Below are positions 1 through 12,500 of a DNA stretch of 64,000 nucleotides, in pieces (the stretch's first letter is position 1; the number at the start of each line of letters is the position of its first letter). The position numbers and the translations under genes are program-made. The notes under the pieces are model-generated. The model saw nothing but the letters and a program-made list of their open reading frames with translations, did no database searches and had not been told where the DNA came from. The stretch covers positions 93,667,560 through 93,731,559 of the forward strand of contig NC_092459.1 in assembly GCF_047495875.1 (NCBI RefSeq), read 5' to 3'. Origin of the DNA: Pithys albifrons albifrons (Eukaryota; Chordata; Aves; Passeriformes; Thamnophilidae).

Positions 1-3000
1 GGTTTTGGAAAAGTGGTGCAGAGTGCAAGGTGTGCAAAGCTTTTTCGATAGGTCCAGGTAGGCAAGTATAGCAATTTCTTATAATCTCTGTGCTCAAGTT
101 CCCCCTCTGAGAGGACTGCAGGGAGTGTGAGGAGAAGCCATAAATGGGTAGTCTGTGTACACTCAGAAGTGTGCACAATGAGCAGAAAACTCAAACGTTA
201 ACATAAAACCCAAAGCAGGAAGGCACTGAATTTGAAAAGTAGCTTGTAATGGCTAGTAATTCCTCTCAATTAATACAGCATCATTCTCCAGTTTACTGGA
301 GAGAGCATCTAATCTGTCATACTGGGACTGTAGAAAGGAGATTAAATGGTCTGTCTGTTCAAGGTCAGTCCATTTATGGCTACCTTCTGTAGTGGTGCTT
401 TCCCTGTGGAATATCTCATCAGGCTCATCCTTCTTTATGATAGTCTGTGACTGCCTTCTGAAATGACTAAGGGCTCTGGCTGTTGCAAAGGAGGGTGACG
501 AAGTAGCAGCACTTGGTGGCCATGTCTCCTCTGTGAGATACTGGCCTGTAGCTGTCACAGCTGCAAGGCTCCAGCAAGTTCAGAGGGACCCCACAACATC
601 CCTTCTACCATCCCCTCACTGCCTTATATTCCTAATACAGCACATTCACTTGTGAACTATGACTGGGGTCAGTGCTCTCTAGCAGTTTTCTGGCTACTAT
701 TTGAGAGATTTTTGCAGCTGGGTGATGGCAATGAGAGCCTCAGCTGTCATGAGATGATGCTGTGCCATTGACTTTTGGAGAAGTTGTGCAGTTGTGCCTG
801 GTCCTGTAAGTCCCATAAGCTGACCACCCACACCTGTGGTTATTGTTCGTTTTGTCTTTTCCCTTTACCTCATTTTATTAATTAGAACAAGTCTCAAATG
901 ACAGTCCATCTCTTCCACCCCATACTATGTGGGATTGGCTGCTCTGTATTTACCCCTTTAGTCAGGAAAAGCCTCTGCCAGTGGGAGCTCAAGTTGAGCA
1001 GCAGGTTGTTTTCAAATTCAGGTTTTATTCTCTAATTCCAAAGTAGTTTCTGTCTCTTGTACATGTAAAATCTGTGCTCTATTCTCTCATCAACCCTAAA
1101 ACCCCTTGTAATTGTTTTTCCTCTGTACTTTGGTCTGTGAGTAGGCCTCATGAACCAGTCCCATCCTCTTAACCATATGTCTGTCACGAAGCCATTTATT
1201 CCTTTGGATAAAGTAGTGTGGTTTTGGCTCAAAATGCAGTTGCCCTTTATCTTACAAACCATCAGACAGTGCACATAAATCTAAGTGTTGCTATCCTCTA
1301 AGTGTAATGTACTCTCAACATTGTTTTCCTCAACCTAATCTTCTGTGAGTCTCAATAAGTATGGCCAAAGCCACCTGCAATTCCCAATTTCTGTTAATAT
1401 TGTAATTATTATCTTGAAAATAAAGTTGAACTAATTTTTAAATCTTGAGCAGCCTACATTTTAGCTGCGGAGGTTGGATATGTAATATTCCTTCTTTGAC
1501 CCCTTCCTTTGTATAGCAGATTGTTTTCTGGCTTATCAGCAGACTAACTAGCACAGTGACAAATCTCATTTTTTGTTTGCATGGTGTTAATGCAATCCTG
1601 TACTTTGATTGAAGAATCACTCTAGTAGTGAAACTTTAAAATAACCTGTATAGCTATTGCAATCATGAAGAAAGTCTTAAAATATGAGTAGTAGGGTAAG
1701 CTACTGTCAGATCATTTTCATTATTCTGCATGCAGGCTGAGACAAGGATTTTCATGGTATGAATTTATCCACCCATTGAAATTGCCCATTTGCTAATTCT
1801 GAGGCTTAAAGATGACAGTGTAATGTCACCTTTTTTGGTGTTTTGCTATTGACCATTATAAATAAGGCATTCAGCCAACAAGTCAGCCCCTCTCCTCAGT
1901 GATCTTCTGAGCCTCTCAAGCTGCTGGTGGCCCCTAGCAGCATCTTTCCAGCTGCCAAAGGTCCTTTCCCCCCTACTGAATATTTCTATGTGCTATCAAT
2001 ATTTCTAGGCTCTAGAAACACAGGGACAAGGCAAATTGTCTTGTAATTGAATGTCAACATAAATAATGGAAAGGCTACCAGGCTGATAATTTTAATCTTT
2101 TAATTGTGAATATAGGAGACCTTTTTAAAAATATTATTATTTGGGAACTTAATTTAAATAATGCAACCCCAGCATTTTTTGGCTGTCATGAATCTGACAC
2201 CTATGCACTAAAAAGCCTTCATAATCACACAGCACTACCCTGGTGGATGCCAAAATCAGAACCTCAGCAGAGCCTCTGAGGTTTGTCTGGGTATTTTCCC
2301 ACACTGCCTCATTTTTCCCCTTCTGAGAAATGCTGAGAAGATGCATGTGGAGGGGGAGGATACCCGAGAGAAAAACGTAAATCGTGGCAACCTGACTGTC
2401 AAGAGGGTATCACTTTTTAATTCCTAGCTCATGTTCCCAGTGACAGTGGAGCTGCAATATTAAATTGTTTCGTTTTACCTCTTGGCTTGGTTTCCAGGTG
2501 CCGAAAGAGTCGCAAGCCCTGTCCCTTGAGCACACAGGTAAGGGGACCTTGCAACAGAAAGCCTGCCTGGAGGTTTTGTTCCCCTTTGATAGGTCGGGCT
2601 AGCTCTCGTTGCAGGAGCAGCTGGAAAGAAATAATTAGCATAACAAAGAGCTATATTATGGTATTGCATTGTGCATGTGGAGCCTTCAGATACCTTCACA
2701 CCTTCGTTTGCGTGTTACATAAATCTGAATTCCAGGTAGGACTGAAAAAACACAAAGCAAAAAGAAAATAAAGAGATAAAAAACGTTTAAAGTGAAAACA
2801 ATTTGAATACACCAACTGCAAGTATAGAACGCCTGAATGTTTTGGGTGTAGCCATGCTGTAAGTGCTGTCATCTAAACCCCAGTGCCTGTTGGTGTGGCT
2901 GTTGCGAATTCGTGGCCAAAGAGAGCAGTTCTCCCTGGTGGGGGTGGAAGGTGCTGAGGGTGCTGAGGATGCAGGATGAATTCTTGCTAATGTACAGGGG

Positions 3001-6000
3001 CTGATGGACTGTGGTGCCTGGGGCACGTGGGCTTGGGCGATTACCAAAGCTCCCCACCAGGTGCTTTCTGCCCCGCCCAGCCCAGGGGTGGTGGGTTACC
3101 AAGGAGAAGGCTGTGGGTGAAAGCACTTTGTTTTGCTCTGTTTTCATCGTTAGCAAACGACAAAGCCGTGCTGTGGGAGCATTGGCGGTTTGGATGGTTT
3201 TAACAAGAGAATACAAAGCCTGCAGAAAACTCCAGCAGCCCAGGTAGCGCCCTTAGGTGCCCTCCTCTCCTGCCTTGCTTAAGGCAAAGCTGTCCCATGT
3301 GTCTGTCCCTGCTCCGTGTCAGAGGCTGGATGGAGCTGCTATAGCCTGTGGCATTGCAAAACCTGTGGTCCCTTCCCCGGCTGGTGTGAAATAAACTTAC
3401 ACACACCATGCCCTCCTGGCTGCCCACTCACTGCAGCGTACCTCTCTCCTCCCTTTCCCCCCACCTTTTGTCTGGTTTTGTTTTTTTTTCTGAAGAAAAT
3501 TATCCATCCTGGGAGCTAGAAGAAATGCAGAGAATGGGGTATAAGGAGCAAAAATATCCCAGGGAAGGTTTTTCAAAGCTGATCCTCCCCTGGGTCCAAT
3601 GTCTGTCAGACGTGCTTGCAGCACGCAGCTGCATCATGCTGTCAGAAAGAGGGATTTAAAAATCTAACCTGCATATGCAACTCTTTCTCTTGCTCCTTTG
3701 GACTGAGAGTTCCTGGCAGGGCAGGAGAGTAAATCCCAGCTTAGAAGGGTGGCTCTGTCAGCCCTGCAGGGAGCTGTAAGCTCGGTCATCCGTGGTGGTG
3801 ACTTCTGCAAAACCTGAATATCTTCACCCAGGTATTTGTGATTTGGCACAACCTCATCAAGCAAGGAGATGAAAGTTGAGCAAAGTGCATGGAAGATCCT
3901 AGAGCTCCATCCTGGTTGTGCATGAGATAGGGAGGCTGCTGGTATGTTTAACAGAAGTAACTTGAGGGAAGAGCTGGAGGCAGGCTTTGAGGAAGAACAA
4001 AACCAAGGCATTGTAATAGCACTTTATGGTTCTTAAATGGTTGTGGTAGCTTTAGGAAGCCATAATTTTCAGTAACTAAAAACACAGCATTCTTTAGGCT
4101 TTATGCTTCTGATAGTTATAATAAAATTTATCAGACTAACAAATTTGTCAAAACTAATGAGACTTTTTATATTTTAAACACATTGACATTGTGTTGTGCT
4201 TTCCTTCACAAGTAATGTCTAAAATAAGAGTTGTAGTTGAAAGAGATTAGTGAGGAAAAATTACACAGATCTATTCTTTTGTTTACTTTGTGCAGCTGAC
4301 AGCCCTGAACACAGTCAGGTTCTCCTCTTTGCCTGTGCAGTCTGTCAGTCAGTTTTCTGACATTTGGTGAGCCTTTCACATAGCAGCAGAGAAGACAGAA
4401 CTGGTTTTTATAAGGAAAATGTCTGTGGAAACACAATGGGTGCCGATGGATTCAGCATAGGGAGTGTCATTGGGTGATGGTTTACATTCATCCATTTGAG
4501 GAAAAAAAAGTCAACAGACTGGTGGATTTTGGTTGGTATTTATTTATTTAACAGCAGAGAATGCTTCTTTGCAGCCCAAGAGCATAAAACACCACACACA
4601 AGTACTGATGAAATTTTAAAAAGCTAGTTGAAAAAGCAAGAATCTCAGCTAAGCTACTGCTAGGTTTGAGAGAATGGGGCAATGTCAGCCCATGGGGCTT
4701 CAGTCTGATCTTTATAGTGCACAGCCACAGACCCTGGGACAGTCTTCTTTGCCCGTAATAAATACAGTGTGTCCCATTTGTGAAAAATCTCTTTTCTGGG
4801 ATCTGTAATAACACTCTGAGTCTTGTAGAGGCACTGTCATACCTGTTCTCTCTCAGCCTCTCTGTCACTTCAGCAACTGCGTTGTTGCTTTCTATAACAC
4901 CCATATAGCTTCATTAGCCACGTCCACTACAGTGTCCATTTCCTATGGCTAACACTGGAAAAACAGGCTCTATGACTTCTTTCATCCTAATTTCACTCTT
5001 TCATAAGAATCGTGGTCAATTTAAGTAAAGCATGCCAGACTGAGCAGAGGATGGGCATGTAATTGCTCTGGTACTCCTCCAGTGGTATCAGTAACCTGGC
5101 ACAGGGGCAGACGCTCTGGGCAAGGCTTGCCAAAGCAGTTCTGCTGAGCCACATACCATACCAGGACATCCACATAGTTGTTATTTCCTCCTTCTCCTTC
5201 TCACAGCGATGAACTGAAGAAACAGAAATCAAGCAGGACTGAAAAGTTTTTGAGGTCAGTGAGAGCAGTTGGCTGCAGCACTTTAAACCCTTGATGCTTG
5301 CCAGACCCACTGTACTTCCTTCAGGCCAATACTGCAGAGGTCTGTAAGACATGAAAAAACCTTTCTTGAGAAATGCAAAAAGATTAGAAAGACCAGAGAG
5401 TTCTGTGTTTGGACTTCTGGTAGATACATCTGTATGCAGCTTCTCACACCTTCAAGGACTGGCAAATACTTAAAACTGTTGGTGACAAGCAACTTGTACA
5501 TTATGAAGGACTTCCATACCAGCCCTGCACGTGGCTAAGTGGTCTTTTCTGACTGTCCCTTTGTTCTTGCATTTGCCCTGGGATCTGACTTACCTGGGAC
5601 ATGCAGATTCTGCTTAAAAGCTCTACTCATGTTTGAGTGAGACTTATTGTGGAAGAAACAGATACCTTATGGCTCTTATATGGTTGGAGAAGAGCTGCAG
5701 ACTTGCTAAGGCTCCCAGAAGTGCAGCATCCAAAGGTGGCTGCTCCGACAGGATGATGCATCTTTGGCACAGTCCTCTACTGCAGGTGACCCTATGGGTC
5801 AGCCCATCTGCACCTGTTCTGCTCCTCCCAAAGTCTCTCTGGTGCTCAGATGCTGTTAAGGGACATCTGCGCTTTTGAACATGAGAAACTGGAGGTGATT
5901 TGTGGCATCTGAACTACAGCCTTAAAACTTTTTCTTTTTGCTTTGCATCAACACTGCTTTGACTCAAATTCTTTGACTCCACATCGTTGGACAAGAACTG

Positions 6001-9000
6001 CTGCCAGACCCTCTGCTTTGAAGCAGAAGAGAAACACCTCCAAAATTCCCCAACTCAGTGCCAGAATATGGAGGAAGTCTGCCATGGTGCATGCCCTGAT
6101 TCTGCTTCAGGGGAATCACTTAGAGCTGTTCCTGTTTTGACAGAGCTCATTTACCTCTCCCTGACTACTGTAATCTCTTAAGAGTGCAATTCAGGTTGTT
6201 AATGAGAGTACCTTCATAAAGAATTTCCATATGCAAATTCCCAGTCTGAACTTTACTACAACAAAGTCTGTGTTGTTGGAATATATTTCTCTGCATCCAC
6301 AATCATAACTTTTTATTCTCTTTGCATCATACCCTCCACTACCTGCTCCAAGCTGCTTTCCGCAAGTTGGAAGTTGTGAGCGTGAGTCTAATTTCACCCT
6401 TCAGTAAGCAGGGAATTCAGAAAATTTAGAAGTGCTGGGATCAACACCAGGCATTCGCATTTGCGATGGCTCTCAGAGTTAAAGCTGGGTGTGAAGCTGC
6501 TACACTGTCATTTTCTCTGAATGGGAACCTGAAACCTCTCCGAAGCCGCCTGCCCGCAGGCAGCGGTAGGCTCTGTTTGGTGTGCCGGAGGGAGGCTGGG
6601 CGTAGCTTGTCCCAGGACACGCACATGTGTGCACACATTCTCTGGGCTGTTTCCTGGAACCCCGGCCTTGTTCTGTCTTGTCTCTGGGCTTTTTAAAGCA
6701 AGGGTCATTAGGACTGTTCACTCTGGCATTTGTTCATCCTACATCCTTCTCTGTATTAGACAATGTCTACCTTACAGTGTTTGATCCTGATCCAGCATAA
6801 AATATTCCATTAACATGATTTGAAGAGAGGAACATATTTTTCCCGGCCTTGGTCTGTTGAAGTTAGTGGCAGCGTGCTGCTTTGTGCATTATGACGGAAT
6901 CAAATTTCCTTTCATTGGCACCAGCTGCAGCACTTTATGCCTAAGCCCAGGATGCAGAGAAAAAACCTAGAGATCCAAGTCAAGAGCAGGAACTGATCTA
7001 AAGCCATCATGCAGCATCAGGTCGAGTCTGCATCTATCTCCTGCTGTACTAAGCTGTCAAAGACAATTATCTTGAGAAAGCCTTTCTTGTGTCTTTACAT
7101 CTCATTAATTGGTGGGTCCTGCTCTCTGTCATGCTGGCACCTCATGAAAAATCAAAAGTGGGAGCAGGAAATTACATGATGAGTCAAACAACAGAAAGTC
7201 AGTGTCATCTGGTCGAAGAAAGACTAGGTTGGTTTAATGAAGGTTGGAGAGGGCACGGCATGCATGGAAGTGTGCTATTTACTCTCTGATGATCTTGATT
7301 GTGGGAAATGAAACCTGGAAAACAGATGTGAGTTTATGAAGTGACATAAGGGTGGAAAACAGCAACACAAAGACACCAAGTGGGAAAGAGGACTATTCAA
7401 GATGGCTCTTGGCTATAGAATGGAACTAGGTGAAATTCTGTGTCAAGTAAATATCATCAAGATCTGCTTAAGTGTGGAATAGCCTCAAGAAAGAAACTGG
7501 GAGAGCCTTTGCTTGAGCCACTCAAAACTAGCCTGAACAAGGTGCTGGGAGAGAGACACTACAGAGAACAACTCTTCTACTGCCACAGGGCTGCAATGAT
7601 CTAATAGTTCTTGCCCATCTTTAATCTTTGTGATCCTGCAGTTAATCATCACATACTCATTGTGAAATCTCTGCTCATACCACTTGTTAAGCCTCTAACT
7701 AGTGAGATTTTAACCTCTCTAGAAGAGGATAAACATAGAAGTATCAATCCAAAATTACACCCCTCAGTGGGTTTGGAGCCTTGATTTTGCAGGCAGAAAT
7801 TTGGGTCCAGGTCCAATATTTGTGTCTGTACAATGGGCAGGTATGAGACACAGCTTCTTAGTTTCTGCCTTGTGCCACTGTAGCAGCTGCTGCTGAGAAA
7901 TATAGATAGTGAATCAGAGATGGATTCTTTTCCAGAGTAGTGACAGTGACTCGCAATTGCAAAGAGCCTTGGATCTTTGAATACAAGAGTTATAATAGAG
8001 GCTGGTTTTTTCTTACACTGTTTTTCCCTTGCATCCTCCCCCACCATTTCTTTGCAATGCAAAGGGTGGGACTTGGGTGCAATGAAGATAGAGGTTACCA
8101 GAAGAGACTCTAGACTATTTGAAGCTACAGGAAATGCTACCTCTGATTTCTTACCTGCAAAGCATTGTGGGGGCAGGGGCAGTTGTGATCCAGAAATTTG
8201 GTTTTGTCACTCTGAAAGGTGATTCTGGACCTGTTAGTACCCCCCTGGTACTATGTAGGTTTGCACAGCAATTACTTCTGCAATTACCTTTACATAACAT
8301 TGCTCGTTGTAGGCTTTTAGAATATCCCAGAAATAAGTTTGGGTTTTGGGCTCTTGGGTTCCAAACAATAAACTGTCAGATGAGCTGCGGCCTATAGCTC
8401 TTCCTCAGCTGTGGAGCAGGTGCAAAGGAAAGCAAATAGCACTGGTGTTCTCACTCTCAATCAAAGGCTCATTGCTGGACATTGCCTGTAAATTGAAGAA
8501 TGTGGTGATGGCCAAAGGGCCACCAGCAGTGGACTGGTAGGACACAGTGAGGGAGGAGAGATGTGCTGTAACTGGGTCATGAATTGAAACATATTTGTCT
8601 GACTTTCTCTGACTTCAGACATGGACAAGTAACTTCTCATTAGAGTTTCCATTTCCCTCCTTTATTTCATCACCAGTTTCACACCATTTTTCCTCTGGTT
8701 TTCTTTAACCTGGTCCTCTCCCTGGTAGTGCATTTCTATACAAATGGACTAGTCTTTTTGCAGCCACAGTGGCAAAGATGCCTGCCCTGTTCTTGATTTA
8801 GCCAAAGCTTCCTGAACATTTTTATTAATAATTCCCTTTTTCTTGCCACATTACCAAAGGGTTCTGACAAATAAATTGGATAATTCTGACTTCCCTTGCA
8901 AACTTTGTATGCCATATTTACTACACGTAACACAGATAAAAGAAGCCAAGTTTCTGCATAAAATTTGATATTTTGTGCATTTTGCCATGGACATGACTTG

Positions 9001-9498
9001 GTTGAAACATGCACTAAGTAATGATTTGATAACTTTTTGTGCCCACATAATGAACATAAGTAACATGAACAGTTCCTGGGTATGAATAGATGAGCTTCTC
9101 ATGGCATTTTTTCACTATGTTCAACATGGGAAGCACGTGAAGCTGGAGGAACTGGAAGGAAGCAGTTTTTCTTATAAAGGCTGTCATTCTGAGTTCAGAT
9201 GGTCTTGTTTTCATGCAGAAATTTTGCAATCTGAAGCTTGCAAGTGGGTTTGGTATATGGGTTCATTTTCTCCACAATGTTGATTTTTGTGTGTAAAGGC
9301 AAGGCATGGAGAAGCTGAGACAGCCATGTCTTGAGAGACAGTGCAAAGCTGGTAATACTGCCCACCCTGACTCACTACTCATGGCTCCAGGAGGAATAAG
9401 CGGCAGTTGGTTATCCATGGACTGCTTCAGGAGAGGTACTGCTTATCATTCTGCAGCTTCTACAAATCATTTGATAAAAGGCTAGAAAACAGTTCTAC
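1..9498. other. Intergenic, AT-rich, no supported gene
   Basis: I read this stretch on both strands and see no homology-supported coding exon, RNA gene or recognisable retroelement. Open frames are short and most have no splice signals. Slightly GC-rich patches at about 3,000-3,120 and 6,536-6,665 show no promoter-like structure I can defend. One minus-strand open block near the left edge (253-558) is treated as a separate finding. SERTAD4, the gene upstream of HHAT in human, has a large coding exon that would be easy to see, and it is not here. Confidence 0.6.
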
Positions 9499-9530
9499 AA
9501 AAAAAAAAAAAAAAAAGAAGAAAGAAAAAA
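9499..9530. repeat. A-rich tract
   Basis: Eighteen consecutive A bases, followed by an A/G-rich run. It could be the tail of an old retroposed sequence, but I see no recognisable element body before it and no obvious flanking duplication. Confidence 0.85.
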
Positions 9531-12500
9531 ATGTAAGAGCTTTGTCTTACCCAGCCTTAATGATAGCCTAGAACACTTACTGGAGAGGTCAGATGGCCCA
9601 TAAAAAAACCACAATCCAGTTATGCTTAGGAATGGAGTAAACTGAGATCAGCAGTAAAGCAGCTTTATAGAAGTTGAGAGGATGCTGTAACATGCCAGGG
9701 TATTTTGCTAGTAGTGCCTTTTGGGGCTATGTTATGGCAGGTTACATTTTGCATGGGTTATGGCCAGAGATGATCTTCCTTTTGCGTTTCTTCTTTTTCC
9801 ATTAATAAATTTTCTACTGCATTCAGCCACAGAGTTTGTGTGTTTGCCTGGCATTCTTAAGCAGTGGAATTGGAAGTCAGGCTAAAGGAGTCCTAGGTAG
9901 AAAGGGCAGAGGAGTGCATTAGAATAGTAGTGCTGCACCTGTCAACAGATACACTGGTTAGAAAAACTTATGAGCTAAAACTCATCCAATATTTTGCATC
10001 CTCTTTCTTAGTGGCCCCCAAAAGGGATCCAGTTATGATATGTCTTACTGATCTGTGCCATTCTTGGTTTCTTTCATGATCCTTCTTTTCTATGTACTTT
10101 TCCTGTAATGCTTCAGGAAATATCCTGTCTTATTTTAAGAACATTGTCTTTGGACAGTAGGCAGGGCTAGTCTTCCCATTACATGCAACTAACTTTCAAA
10201 CCCACAAATTCAACCTCATGATGAGTGCATGTTGAAGGAGTGCTCTCTGTCCAGGGCAATTCTCAAATAATGGCCTGATTCATCAGGAAGCATGAAGAGC
10301 ACCAGGTCTGGACTGCAGTGTCAGGGCAACTGTATTTTCTACTTGTCCTTGGTCTTTCCTCTGTCTCTCCCGCAGCTGGTCCAGTTTATGACCACAGTAG
10401 GTTGGCTGTGGCCAGCAGCCAGATGGCCACCTAGCCATCCTCTCATTCCCCCTCCTTATCTGGTCAGGGAGAGGAAATAAGATGAGGAAAAGATCATGGG
10501 TCAAGATAAAGACAGGATTATTGTTACAGGCATAGCAGACTTGACTTGGGGACAATGAATTTATAATTATTAAAAGATTGGATAGTGAGGGAAAAAAAGA
10601 CAAAACAGCACCTTTTCCCTCTCCTTTTTTTCAGGTGTAACTTCATTCCCGACTTGTTCAGATGGTGCAGGAAGTGGGAAATGGAGGCTGTGGTCAGTCC
10701 GTAACAGCTCCTCTGTAATATTCCTTCCTCCTCATGCTGTTTCCCTGCTCCTGTGTGGGTTCTCTCCATTACCTGTAGTCCTGCATGGGTGTCTCCACAG
10801 AGGAATCTTTGCTTTGGAACCTGCAACACCTCCTTCTGAGACCTAAGTGTCTGCAGGGCACCTTATAATTTTCCTCAGATGCTTTCCCTGAGGTCTCACC
10901 ATCTTGGCTGTGGAGCTCAGCTGTGCCCTCAGATGGGTCCACTGGAGCCTGCTGGAACCATCTGTCTGGCATGGGGGAGCCCCAGCCACTCCTTTCAGAG
11001 GCTGCCCCTGCAGCCTGGTAGACTTTCACTGCCATGGTCAGAAAGTCCCTTCTGAGGGGCTGATGTCCAGTTGTGCCTCTCTGTAATCTAGTGGTGATGA
11101 GTTGTGGATGACTAGGGGTGTCTGTGGCTGCCTCCAGTGGGTGCTGCCAAGGGAACTGTGGTTGAAGACACCAGGCATGCTATGTGGGCATGTGCCAGGG
11201 CAGACACTGCCAACCAGGCTTGTGGCAGAGGCAGCCAGAGGTATGGCAAAGCAGGTGACTATGGAGGAGGGAGAGGGATGTTTGAGGGGACCTCTGTCAC
11301 CCGTGTGCATGGCCAGGATCAGAAATCTTCCTTCTGAAGTCACAGCTTGCCATCAAGTCAGTCCCTCTGTAGTACTCGCTGCTGGTCAAGTGTTGCCCAC
11401 GCTGTTGCATCCCAAGGAGGTGACTCTCAGTGAAGGGGATTTCTCAGAGCTGAAAGGAAGGAGGGGAGGATATTTTTTTTTCTCCTGGGCTGAAAAGATG
11501 ACAGCAAGAGAGACACTCTAGAACAGGAGAAGTATTTCAGGGAAAGGCAGGGAGGAGGCTCGTGCAGCTGGGGGAAGGCTGGGACTGAGGCTTTTTGGAT
11601 TTCCTGAAGCTGTGGGATGTGGGAAGCACTGTGGGTGACAGACTTGGATGGAGGTGAGGAAACAGCCCAGCGTGCTGTAGGCACTAGCCCAGGAGGAGTG
11701 TTTGCCGCCCTGCTGCGGAAAGGGGCCCTCCCCGGCGCTGGGCAGCCACGGGCAAGGTGTGCCTCAGCTCAGAGCACTGACCCTGCTGGCTCTGCGGGGC
11801 TGGTTCTGCCATCAGCACACAGCAGGGCCCAGCCAATCTCCCAGCCCCTCTGTGCAGCCCAGAGCAGCCGCAGGGCTGGCGGCTTCCAGCATCCTGCCAG
11901 AGTCTGTGTGCACACCTGGGCAGTGCTGCTTCCCAGCTGCAGGAGCCGAAAGCACTGACTGACTGTTCACCAGCGTGTCTTCTGGCTGTGTTTTATGTAA
12001 GAAACACAGAGCTTTATTCCTTTCTAATCAAGGATTCATCAAGGCAGCTGCAGTTGAGCATGGTTTAAAGTAACATGCTAACATGGGCTGATATTGAAGT
12101 TTTGCAGATGGTTGTGTTTTGTAACAGACACCGACATGAACCAAACTCTTAGATCCAAGTACCTCCCAGCTTTTAGATCTAGATCCTGTATGTTCAGAAC
12201 ACTTCTACTTCATCATTGGTAAACTAGAATATTAAAAATGGCATCAAAGTGAGGCCATGAGCTAGAGATTGTTGGTGCGGTTTAACCTTTGCAGTTTCAG
12301 AGCAAAAGCTTTGCATAAAGGAGAAATCCTGGGGTAAATGTAAATAACACATGTCTGGAGGATTAGCTGTCTCTTGTCCAGAAATGCCACACCTTGTAAT
12401 TAAAGAAGAGGCTGTTAGTATGCGACATAGGAATGCAGAGGGTGTGGACCATCTGAGATTTACAGGCTATCAAGTTTATGAAAGAGACTAAATGCTGTTT

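Noticed and set aside
4720..4990. Minus-strand block with acceptor and donor-like sites and protein-like pieces
   Set aside because: All three frames contain stops between the splice sites and the pieces belong to different frames; not defensible as an exon.
5011..5230. Minus-strand block after a strong polypyrimidine-AG site
   Set aside because: Two different frames are open, the donor is weak, and neither translation resembles a known family.
11102..11521. 139-codon + strand open frame
   Set aside because: Lies in a mildly GC-rich patch, low-complexity composition, overlapping open frames on both strands, no homology.
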